A DNA stretch of 64,000 bases, taken from Henckelia pumila. Taxonomy: Eukaryota > Streptophyta > Magnoliopsida > Lamiales > Gesneriaceae. The stretch spans positions 5,890,001 to 5,954,000 of the forward strand of contig NC_133121.1 in NCBI RefSeq assembly GCF_033568475.1, in the 5' to 3' direction. The notes beneath the pieces are model-generated. The model did not search any database. It worked only from the letters and a program-made list of their open reading frames with translations, and was not told the origin of the DNA. Positions 22,901 to 33,759 of this stretch are shown here, in pieces. The position numbers were made by a program, and so were the translations under genes. Positions within the stretch are counted from its first letter, which is position 1; each line of letters opens with the position of its first letter.

Positions 22901-25900
22901 TCAACCCCTTTTTCAATCAGGGATGGGATAAGTAAATCCTGAAAACAAGAAGTTAACATCAGATCACAACACCTAATAATCATCTAACTTAAATGAGAAA
23001 CAAAAATAGCAAATTATTATGATAAAAAAGTGCAGTGATAGTTGTCATATGATCAGGCTTTAACGATTACTATATTATCTCCAAAACAAAACTAAAAATA
23101 GTGATATTATTCCGTGAAATTAATATGTAACTATGAAATTTAAGAGCATCCCCGTTTCATGTTCAAATCTAGCCCACGCAAGAGTAAATAGAACTAAGAT
23201 ATCTGCACGTAACAACAATGACAAAAGAAAATCTTTGTTTCAGAATTCAGATCTGAAGCTTACCAAGTTGGGAAGTACATTATATGCCTCGATTACTGCA
23301 TTGGAGAGACGCTACCAAGAAGTAGAAGGAAAAATAACTCAGTGGACATGATAGTCCTATTGCTTATTTATGAAGTGAACTGGTAATTACAAGCAACATG
23401 ATGCCAGATATTAAAATAAACAAACCTGAAGAAGATCCTTCAAATTTTCAGTAACTTCATGAGACAAATTCATCACAATAGCCTGAGCTAAAGCAGGCAG
23501 AACGGTTCTCATCATAGCTCCAATTCTTAGATTCCTAACCTATGTGCAAAGATGAATATGGGGACAATTACAATCTCAGGTGCTTGGAAAGCCAAATTGA
23601 CAGAAAAAACAGAAGGGCTCAAAACTGAAATAACTGAAAATAGACAGTAGATGTGCGTTCTGAGTCTCTAAAAACTAGGAGTTAAATCCAAGAGCTGAAC
23701 TTTAGCTGCTATGCATTCACTATTATTCAGAGAAATAGTCCTACAATATTGAGCACTTGAAAAATAAAACAACTGAAGCTAAGCATTGGATAATTTTCAG
23801 CCATTAATTAGCACAGTGCAAAACCAAAAAAATGCTTACAAACCTTCACATGCTTTGATAATATCCACATGATCCAATAATCTAGAATACTTGCTCATAA
23901 AAATGTAAACCAATGAGAAAAATTGTGACTTTACTCACCAAAGTTCTGACGAGAAATTTAATCTCGTTCTCTCTACTCGAGCACATGAGATTCACAATTA
24001 GACCTTTCTTCCTGCTTGCACTGCCGCTACCGGTTTGCGTACTGATGAATTCAATGTAAGCGTGGAACGTTTGCTTAGAATAACAAGAGGTATATCTCTT
24101 TTACAATAATCAAATAAAACACAAATCATTTATAGCTGATAAATAATTAAGTATATATTATCTACCCGCACAAGCCACCTTAAACTAAAACTATCAAAGG
24201 ACTTACAAAGTGACCTTCATGGATACAATTAACAAAACATACAATGGGAAGAAAAGGGGTTCTATAATTTAGAGCAAGATATCCATAACTAACGCCATGA
24301 AACTAGTTTTAAAATGTCTGCACCCTAAAACAAATTTAGACACAACTAGGAGTTCTATTGGCAATGCCAGGAGTACTGCATAGTTCTAATATTTACCATT
24401 TTCCTGTTTCAATCTGAAACCCTATGACGCCAAAACCAAGACTATGGTGCTGCAATTTCACCTCAGAACTTTAAAATTGATTGTCCTTCCATCTGTTCTA
24501 TTTTGAGTCTAGCACTAGCTTTAAACTTCGCATGGTTCTCAAAGCAGCGAAGGAAGGGATTCGGAAATGAAAGAAGTTTACCGAAAGCCCTAGTGAGACC
24601 GACTGATCGAACAGAGACGGAAGTCGGCCATAGTGAACCGGGAGTATTTAATCTTCATCGCAAGAATAGTTGTAAGTTTAATTTTTGGTCCTTATCAAGC
24701 TATTTGTTCAAAAGCATTAATGTTGCACTAAAAGATGATGATGCAGTGACGAAACTAAGTAGCACTCTGTCGGTTCATATGGAGAAAGTTAACTGCACTA
24801 TTTTTCATCACAAAAATAATAGTAAATCAAAATATAATTGACTTCTTAAACAAAAAGAATTCCCTAGACCACATGACCCCGTGAAAGCCAAATATACTAG
24901 TGTCAGACTAAAACATTGAACAAAAGATTTTGATTAGGAAAGTAATGTCAGGCAATTGTTCACTGTACTTCTCATGATATCGGGAAAAAAGTAGTGACAA
25001 TCTACATATAAAACCAATAATTAGGCAAGAAATACCTTATCTTTCGGAGAACAGAATACACTCCTTCAATCGTAAGCACCGGCGGAGGAGCAAGGAGAGA
25101 CTGCCTCCGTCGGCAAAGTTGAGCCACATCACCTGATTCAACCCACATCATTTAACAGCTAAATAAATTTATACTCCAGATGTAATTGTGTTAAATGATA
25201 AAATATTACATTTTGCATGGGTATTTTAATCTACCTAGATCGCCAAGGCTATTATAAAGATTGCTTATTTTAGATTTTTTGGTCCCACAAACCTCTTCCA
25301 GGGCTGCAACAACAATGCTACCACCAATATTCAGTTCCTGACTTACCATAATAGCAAATTAGTAAAACCATTCTGGGTACAATTACAAAGATGAAGAAAT
25401 TATTAAGATGTGGACAAATAACCAGTATAAAACCAGTATAAAATAGAAGATTAGATCACAGTTTTCAGCCTTAGCATTTGAGTCCAGACACTCCAGTACA
25501 AAGTTCAACATCCGAACAGCACTGAAGAAAAGAGGTGTGGCAAGAAGAATTACCGTATTTTCATGGTCAGGAGCGATCTTATTTGTGCACAAATACACAG
25601 CAGGTACTACATCCTCAGGTGAAAGGGCCAGTAAACTGCATTCTTAAGAATACTGAATTATATATATATAAAATAAAATAAAAAGCATGATAACTTATTT
25701 TCAAAACAAAAATCAGTAAACAATTGAATGCTTTACCGGTAACTTGGAAACTTGAAAACAACAGAAGGGAAAAATCCCCAGGAAACAAACCTTCTAAACA
25801 TGTTGCATAGCATTGCTGTAGCTTTCAACTTCCCCTTTTCTTCCTCAACTAGATCAAAAGTTCGAGCTATATGAATGTATGGAGCAGGCTGTCCTTTCCT

Positions 25901-28344
25901 CCAGCAAGCTGGAAACAATCCTCAACCTTAAGCAAAAACCATTTAAGGAGTAACATACTTTAACAACATTAATGAACCAAAATTTGTAATCAGATGACTG
26001 GAGACCAAGTAGACGGACCGTGATCAACAGGAGAATATTGTTCAGGTGGAAGTGATATGTAATTTGTAGACACATTGTCCTTAGTTAGATCAGTGCAACC
26101 AATATTAGGCTTGATGTCATATCTGTGGCTCTCTGATAGCTCATAATTCCTGTCCACAGAACATATGCTGCTTGAACTTTCAGGTTCCATTGTTATACGG
26201 CTGTTGAGTAACTTGTGTTTAGTTTCGATGCCGATAACAATATTATCACTATAATATAAGTCCAGGGCCGTATTAATGTCTCCTTTGGCTTCCCCGAGGA
26301 TGGTGGCAGCATAGTTTCTTAAAGATTCGTCACCATTTACTATCTGAATAAACTGGTCCACATCTTCTTTGTGTAGCTCGGTAGCATCTGTAGGAAATTG
26401 ACTTTGATCATTACTACAATAGCTCAAATCAACTTCAACTTTACGATCTTCGGAGATGGCAGACCTTTTTTTGCTAAAGAATTTAGTGATGGAATGCTGC
26501 TTTATATCATTGGAAACCTGTCTAACATCAGCTCTAGCTCTCTTTTTTGCCTTGGTATCAATATTTTTCTTTCTTTTTCCTGGAGAGAATCCACTCTTCT
26601 TCAAATCTCCAACACCCGATAATTTAAAGCTTTGAGTGAAAAGAACACCATCACCAAGATTCGTTTTGTTGATAGGTTGTGGTTTAAAAGACAGAGCAGG
26701 TTGATTTTCTGAACTTTCTTGGAAAGTGCACGATACTGATGTACTAGGAAGTGCCTGTTCATAAAATTCGGTTTCATGTTCATAAAAATTAGAAACGGCT
26801 TCAACAACATTTCCTCTGGCACCAGTGAGTAAATCCAAAATCTGGCACTGGGTCACCCAACTGGGTAAGCACTCTCGAAGTTCTTGCACAGACTTCTCAA
26901 CATGGTCTTCTTTCATATCGTCAGAATATGTAACAGGGTTTTGACGAGGAAATGAACATTTTGTGTCGCCCTCTGGTGTAACGTCATTTCGAAAACATGG
27001 AGCAGACAATGTAACTTCATCTTCTTCCTTCAGAAAATTTTCTGAAGCAAATGGACAATCCTTGTCATCATCCACCTGCTCTACCCCCTTCACACCACGA
27101 GTAAAACCCATTAAGAAATTTTGCTTGATAGCCATTTCATCAACCAATCCAGCAAAATGCTTCCGCATTGAATTAGCACTCTTGCTATCTATTTTTTCAA
27201 TATCAGCACCAACCGTGGGAATTATGTGCTTAGGCTTCAAAAACTTCACATACTCTCTTAACTCATTGTAGTTTGAATGCTCACTATAAGGCACAAGATG
27301 AATCTCAAATGAATCTTTGCTCCTCACCGCAAACTTGTTCCGCTTAATTTCATATGTCCACCCTGTTGGAACAAATCCCACAACCTTGGAATACCCTTTC
27401 TCGCTCATAATCTCCTTCATCTTCACAAAATTAGGCCTAAAATATGGCCACGTCTCACCTAATACATTCCATCCAACCACATGAACATCACTCTCCAATT
27501 CATTCTCAGTGAACATGCCATCTTCTCCCAAACCCAATGCACGCAATACTGCCTTTTTCCTGCTACTGACATGAATCTTCCTCTTACACCTTCGTGAAAT
27601 CTCCAGCAAAATCTTCTCCTTACCAATAACATATGTCGCAACTACGAACAACACATTCTTTACGTTCGAGACACCCTCATTATCGACTCCTATATTTTTT
27701 ATCACCCCAACAATATAATCAATTGACTCCTCCTGACTAGGAAATACAAACTTCGGATTACAATAAGTGGTGTCCAAGAACACACCATCTGCACCAACAA
27801 ACTCACGCAACACACCTTCATTCTTCATCTCATCACAATACCTGAAATCACCTGTGTGAACATACTTCTCAAACTCAACAAGCTTACGGTTACTCACCGG
27901 GACTTTGAACAAAAACTGTACAGCACCTGGGCAGTGATTTGCATCAACCAGAAATACTTCAGCACCGTCGATTAACACAGATTGAGAAAGTGACAACGGG
28001 AAAATAAAATGTTCCGGAATATTGAGTATATTGTGGAGGAGGCGAGCAGTGGTGGGTGAGCAATAGATGATGCCTTGAGACCATTGCGGTGTAAGGCCGG
28101 TGTAGTGGTCGGAGTGAAAGTGGGAGAGGAAGTAGGAGACTGAGAAGTTGGAGTCAGCGTGTTTGAAGCCATCGACTATGAAGCGGGTTTTGGGGATGAG
28201 TTTGGAATGGGGGATTGATGCCGGGGGAGGGGTGAGGGGTTGGGTGGGTGGGGGTTGCGGTGGCAGCGAGTGATCGGAGAGGGAGGTGCGGTGGAGAGCG
28301 GCGGAGGATATGGCACTCGGTTTTGGTGATTTGGCGGCAGACAT
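16960..28344 (-). CDS. LIG6: DNA ligase 6: SNM1-like beta-CASP nuclease fused to ATP-dependent DNA ligase
   Basis: Nineteen exons by hand: complement of 26019-28344, 25791-25908, 25554-25635, 25235-25337, 25036-25132, 23939-24041, 23426-23539, 23264-23311, 22841-22938, 22687-22752, 19720-19879, 19419-19526, 18693-18742, 18445-18479, 18304-18365, 18061-18222, 17877-17965, 17619-17718, 16960-17268; 1,409 aa, all GT-AG. Residues about 52-380 are a metallo-beta-lactamase/beta-CASP domain: HFHSDH at 75-80, DANHCPG with H137, HTGDFR with D166, D191, and SEH with H356. A linker holds two UBA/CUE-like helical segments (about 485-530 and 660-700), a basic KKR stretch and a PCNA-binding QHSITKFF at 616-623. 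The ligase core follows, with catalytic lysine 1052 in FKYDGQR, then DAEV, EGIMVK and WLKVKRDY motifs. LIG6 is plant-specific and tied to seed longevity and break repair. Probably nuclear. It looks intact. Confidence 0.95.
20050..20247 (+). repeat. 5' LTR of the LIG6-intron copia element
   Basis: 198 bp, TG...CA, followed by a tRNA-Met-type primer site. The left flank is CAAAC. Confidence 0.92.
22350..22547 (+). repeat. 3' LTR of the LIG6-intron copia element
   Basis: 198 bp, preceded by a purine-rich AAGGGAGGCAT, and followed by CAAAC, the target duplication. About 98% identical to the 5' LTR. Confidence 0.92.
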
Positions 28345-28572
28345 CACCTTTAGATTGTCCGGCAAAAGTGTTAATTAAACAACAAAATAAGACATCATAG
28401 AATCTAACGAAAGGATTCCAACGGGTAAATCTAAGCGTTAAGTAGTAAACCCAATAAACCCCCAAAGGCCAAAGCTAACTCCCCCTCGACGTCACCGCCA
28501 TTTTTCTCTCACGAACCACACCAAGATTTATTTTTTTTCCTGAAATTTCTCGTAGTTCGTCCCCAAACAGTT
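28345..28572. promoter_or_regulatory. Shared divergent promoter between LIG6 and the kinase gene
   Basis: Only 228 bp separate the LIG6 ATG (minus) from the kinase ATG (plus), so both leaders and core promoters must fit here. A palindromic ACGT-core GACGTCA, a bZIP-type site, lies at 28488-28494. CT-rich stretches lie nearer each gene. No clear TATA box is seen, as is common for housekeeping bidirectional promoters. Confidence 0.6.
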
Positions 28573-31500
28573 ATGACGAGTCTGACGCATCATCAGGAAG
28601 ATGAATTCGACATGCAACTGATCGGGAATTTCTTGAGTTTTGCTTCGAGAGGGGACAGAGTTGGATTGAACGAGATGCTGATACGAGGCATGTCTCCCAA
28701 CGTGCAAGATTACGACAACAGAACTGCGCTCCATCTCGCCGCCAGTGAAGGCCACGCCTCCATTGTTGAGCTTCTTTTGGCCTACAACGCCGATGTCAAT
28801 CTCCGAGATCGATGGCAAAGAACGGTAACTGCACTTTATTTTCCTTTTTCTTTTATTCCCATTTCATAAAGTTTCAATCTTCTATGAACCCATGCTCCAT
28901 TCTTGTATCTATTTCACGTTAAACTTCAGGAATACGGTGACGAGATTCTTCTTTTGAAAGAAAGGGGTATATTTTTTGTGGGTGAACATGGCTTTTAAAT
29001 CTTTTATATCTCTCTTTAGTATATTATACTGGTGGTCTTCTTGTCTGTAGATGTTTTATATCACTCATAAATTTTGAAAATGTCCCCTGTTTTCTTTTCT
29101 TTTATTACATGAGAAAAATATCAGACTCGAATTCGAACTTGAACTCGGACTTCATGTTTTTGCTGAAATGGTTCTAATGGTATTTTTTGTTGACTAAATT
29201 TATCTAAATTTGAAGTTTGACAATCATATTTGAGTAATTCAACCTATATGTGAGAACTCATATCTGTTGATCTGCAGTGCGGATTGAATAAACACTAGAT
29301 TAACGCAATCACGGAGTAATTCTTTCATCCATATGCAGATGTCAACAAAAAGTAACCTTCAAACCATTTCAAAGAAAATAGGGGACATTTTCAAAATTTA
29401 TGAGTGATATAATACATCTTGTAATTCGATGTGTCTAAATTTGAAATTTGGGAACCATATTGGAGTAATTCTTTCATTGTATTGTAGCCATATGCAGATG
29501 CAAAGCAGTACAAGCACCAAGATATTTGCAGGATCCTCGAGGTCTACGGAGGCAGTGAAATTATCGAGGACCAACCAATAGTAATTTCTATCATTTTCTA
29601 TAGAACTTCATTATTCAAAAAGATTTAGGCCATGAAATTTGCTCTTTTTATGTACCCATCAAGTGAATCTATATCTCAATCTGCAAAATGGAAATCATTC
29701 GACACGTTCATATCTCATGAACCCGTGATTCCAAGTGTGTGATTTGATCACATTTACTGTTATTTGGTTTCAAGGAAGCTGACTATGACCCTTAAATTTT
29801 TAGACTAGTTCAAATTCATGTTTTTGTTTCTTATGCAGTTGATCCGATACGAAGAAGATGCACATGAGAATATTGACATCTCTGAACTGAATTTGCAGCA
29901 TTCGTCCATAATCAAGCAGGTCTCTTGTTTATCAGGATCATGAACTGCTATAACTGGTCGATTCATCTTTTATATTTGTCGGAGAAAAAAATATTGCCCG
30001 ATTAAACTCGTCATTCTCAGGGTCATTTTGGTGAGTCAGAAAAGGTCAAGTGGCGCGGAACTTGGGTGGTTAAAACGGTTATCTCTAGACACATTTACCA
30101 TCCGGAGAAAATGTACGTTTCCTGGAGTTTAAAATGATCCCATTATTCCATTCATCAGTTAGTCACATAAAGTTAGATTGAAAACCATTTCAGGGTATTG
30201 TCTGCCAAGGATAATACTTTTCTTAGGGAACTTCGGCATCCGAATATTTTGCAGTTTCTTGGATCAATAGTGCACGGCGAAGAGATGATTTTGATCACCG
30301 AATACTTACCGAAGGTAGGAGCCTTACATTACTGCGTAAATTTTACTTGTGTCACTTGTATACACCTTTGTTATTTGGTTATGCTATTCCAGGGAAACTT
30401 GGATGAGATTTTGACTCGAAAGGGTCGCCTAGACCCCGCGTCTTGCCTTCGTTACGCACTCGATATTGCTAGGTAGCGTTTATGTTCTAGCATAAAGTAA
30501 AATGCCACATCTACATTGCATTCACTAAAGAAATTCAAGCATGAATTGACAGGGGGATGAATTATCTTCATGAGCACAAGCCTTTTCCCATTGTTCATAA
30601 TAATTTGCGTCTCAGGTAAGCTTGCTTATTCATAGTCAATTCTTTGTTTAGCTCGTGAACAAGACTGTTGTAATATAAACACCAGAGAACAACCGATCCA
30701 CAGAAAATACTAATCACACAGCCGCAAGAGAAAATGCACAATCTCAGAATAAAGAACTCACGCAGAAATAAGAACAAGAACACAGTGAATTACTTGGTTC
30801 GGATTATCAAATCCTACATCCAAGGTTCTGGGATTCTTTCCATATGAATTCACTATCACAAAACAGTGTTCCAATCGTTACAACTCTCAATTAATCACAA
30901 CTCACGCTTTTGACAGCTGTATCTGTCGAATACAATTTGAATCAAAGCCACCGAGATACAATCTCCAAGTTTCCAGCTCTATCTTGATCTGCTTTTTAGC
31001 CAAGCTCTTGTTGTGATTCAGAGAATACGATTATCGAGAGAATTGAATAGCATTCGAAGCCCTCTTCTTGATTTTAACTCCTTTCTTGTAAGCTCGAGAT
31101 CAACCCCCTTTAAACTTAATCCTGCTAACTAACGGCCCATAACTAACAAACCCTTTAATCATAGCCGTTAGATCAAGTTTTAACTCAAGAGTTGATCTAG
31201 ACCGTCCAAAGCAACTAATGCAAGTCAACAGAAAAGTCTTCACAAAGACGTATTTAACTCGAGATGTAAATGCAACCTCGTGTCAGTTGTTTGCTCAAAA
31301 TTTTCCCATCAGTTGCATTGAAATTTTAAAATTTTCTCTCGTTTTTTTGGGATTGATCAGACAAGAATGAATGGAAAGAAATGCATTTTAATGCACTATT
31401 ATCAGGTGTTTTAACTTTTACCATGGCCTAGGAACTTGCTGCTTGATGAAGGTGACCACTTGAAGATCGGAGAGTATTGGGTGCAAATGTTGTACAAGCA

Positions 31501-32160
31501 AATACATCCTAATCCAGAGCAATGTATGCTGCAGATTGATAAATTTTCACTTTTTACAGGTTTTTTTAATGCTGTTTCGTGATTCTTTTTCACGGCCTCC
31601 TCGACTTCTCCTTCGCTGCAGGCCATTTAAGTGACAGTTCTCAGATCCTTCACGTGTTGGCCGACGGTACCAAGAGAGACATTCGTGACTTCGGTCTTAT
31701 TTTCTATCAGGTATACACAAGTTTATGTTTTTATTCAATCTTTGATGACTAGAGCTCTGATTTTTCTGGTACCAAAAATAATGCAGATGCTGGAAGGCAA
31801 GCATTTCACCAACATGAACTCTGACTATATGCATCTCAAGTCCGTCGAGTTTGAGAAGAAGTTTCGTACACTTCGATGTCCTGGCAGGATCCTTCAGTAA
31901 GTTTGAGTAAACCTCCATGTCTAATCTTTTGAAGATAGTTTCTTTGAACTTGGAACTTTTCTTCTTTTTGGTTTCTTGATATTAACATAGAATTTCCATA
32001 ACATGCGTTTGCATTTGGATTCGATGATGGTTGTTTTCGCAGGATGATAGAGCAGTGTACAAGCAAAGACATTTCCCAGAGGCCTTCATTTGCTGTTGTC
32101 ATAGAAATTCTGGAGGAAGTCATTTTGTTGCTTAAGAAAGCAGGCTGCCATGTTTGCTGA
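28573..32160 (+). CDS. Ankyrin-repeat Raf-like (integrin-linked-kinase-like) protein, likely pseudokinase
   Basis: Eleven exons: 28573-28824, 29488-29580, 29839-29919, 30021-30112, 30194-30314, 30393-30472, 30553-30615, 31432-31523, 31622-31710, 31787-31896, 32043-32160; 396 aa. Residues about 44-110 are ankyrin repeats (NRTALHLAASEGHASIVELL, then a second divergent repeat). Residues about 143-390 have a protein-kinase fold: WVVK with K160, LRELRHPNILQF, ARGMNYLHEH, and IRDFGLIFYQM in the C-lobe. The catalytic loop reads HNNLRLRN (255-262) in place of HRDLxxxN, and the metal-binding DFG position reads GEY (274-276). Known active members of this family keep HxDL, so this copy is probably a scaffold. 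It diverges from LIG6. An exact ortholog was not assigned. Confidence 0.9.
29049..29419. repeat. Inverted repeat in intron 1 of the kinase gene
   Basis: About 48 bp at 29049-29097 (core CACTCATAAATTTTGAAAAT) is repeated in reverse complement at 29371-29419 with few mismatches. The interval between also holds a partial copy of the intron-exon 2 junction (GGAGTAATTCTTTCAT...CATATGCAGATG near 29311, compare 29462-29500). This could be a MITE or a local inverted duplication. No clear target duplication. Confidence 0.6.
30666..31311 (-). mobile_element. Solo LTR, copia-like, antisense in kinase intron 7
   Basis: A 646-bp segment runs TGTTGTAATATAAACACC...CCCATCA on the plus strand. Reversed it reads like a plant copia LTR, with the GTGTTCTTGTTCTTATTTCT-type 3' region and an end in TTACAACA. 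No internal retroelement sequence accompanies it, so it looks like a solo LTR. The flanking five bases (AAGAC, GTTGC) do not match, so the exact ends are uncertain. Confidence 0.65.
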
Positions 32161-32492
32161 CTTTTGAATAGCCCAAATATATGCATGTTTACTTTTTTTT
32201 GGGCCTAAAAAAAGCTTTCCATTTTAAAAGTTACTGTGAGTACTTAAATTCATATATGTGTCAATATTGTGTAGCTTGTTTCCAACTTTCTTTTTTGTGT
32301 ATTTTTCACTCAAGTGTGTGAATAATGACCGCATTAATATAAATTTTATATCCGATAATCATTTAAACATAAAGATTATCATAATTCTACGGCTCGGCTA
32401 GAAATGTATAAGTTGCAAACATTTGCAAATTTTTTAATTGGTAGGAGTTTATTTGCCAAGTACCAACGTACGTAAATGGATGCAATGGTACC

Positions 32493-32672
32493 CAGTGGCG
32501 GAGCCACACTTATTAGGGTGGCCCGAAATTTTTTTAAATTTTTGTATATAGAAATTTTTAAAAATTTTGAATTAATTTGGTGTTAGCCCGGATAGCTCAA
32601 TTCAAAATATTGAAAGATTGGAGAGTTTAAAGTTTTAGATCGAGTAGATTAGAAATCCTGGTTCCGTCATTG
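32493..32672. mobile_element. Small hAT-type MITE (180 bp)
   Basis: The ends read CAGTGGCGGAGCC and, reversed, CAATGACGGAACC. The flanks are ATGGTACC (32485-32492) and ATGATACC (32673-32680), an 8-bp duplication matching at seven positions. It is related in ends and style (a -TTAGCCC- subterminal block) to the 686-bp element at 3143. It sits about 330 bp downstream of the kinase stop. Confidence 0.8.
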
Positions 32673-32842
32673 ATGATACCTTAAAATATATATTTGTACG
32701 ACTCTTATGTTAATTATTAATTGATAATACAATTATATTTGAAAAGTTGCTATAGTAAAGTTAATCACAAAGGCAATAAATACGTCACAAATAACGTAAA
32801 AATAAAAGGAGGTGAATGTACTGCTTATTAATAATGGAGCAT

Positions 32843-33759
32843 ATGATATAAAGTAAGAAACAAAATTATACATTACTTCACTCAAGAATCAAGTTATATG
32901 AATTTAAATAAAGTTTATTATTCATTTCATCTCATCTTATACGATTTTAATATAAATGACATTTATTTCATCGCGCCAATTCTATTATAAAATAAACGAT
33001 CATCACATTTATTTTTCATTGTCATGTAATTTATTTATTTTTTCCCTAACATCGGGCTTATATATGATATGACACATATATTACTGATGTATCATCAACA
33101 CATACAATGTCACATCACAATTTTCACCGAAAACAAACTAAAATTTTGATGATATAAAGTAAGGAACAAAATTATACATTACTTCACTCAAGAATCAAGT
33201 TATATGAATTTAAATAAAGTCTATTATTCATTTCATCTCATCTTATACGATTTTAATATAAATGACATTTATTTCATCGCGCCAATTCTATTATAAAATA
33301 AACGATCATCACATTTATTTTTCATTGTCATGTAATTTATTTATTTTTTCCCTAACATCGGGCTTATATATGATATGACACATATATTACTGATGTATCA
33401 TCAACACATACAGTGTCACATCACAATTTTCACCGAAAACAAACTAAAATTTTGATGATATAAAGTAAGGAACAAAATTATACATTACTTCACTCAAGAA
33501 TCAAGTTATATGAATTTAAATAAAGTCTATTATTCATTTCATCTCATCTTATACGATTTTAATATAAATGACATTTATTTCGTCGCGCCAATTCTATTAT
33601 AAAATAAACGATCATCACATTTATTTTTCATTATCATGTAATTTATTTATTTTTTCCCTAACATCGGGCTTATATATGATATGACACATATATTACTAAT
33701 GTATCATCAACACATACAATGTCACATCACAATTTTCACCGAAAACAAACTAAAATTTT
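32843..33759. repeat. Tandem array, three copies of a 306-bp unit
   Basis: The units start ATGATATAAAGTAAG at 32843, 33149 and 33455, with only a few differences among the three. Each contains TCATCGCGCCAATTC, CCCTAACATCGGGC and CATATATTACTGATGTATC. No coding potential. The near identity implies recent tandem amplification or homogenisation. It is too short to be called a satellite block. Confidence 0.92.

Noticed and set aside
24503-24841. 112-codon plus-strand frame
   Set aside because: It lies inside a LIG6 intron on the opposite strand, shows no motif, and does not resemble any protein I know.
28345-28365. Seven extra N-terminal residues for LIG6
   Set aside because: The upstream extension begins at TTG, not ATG; the first ATG is at 28344.
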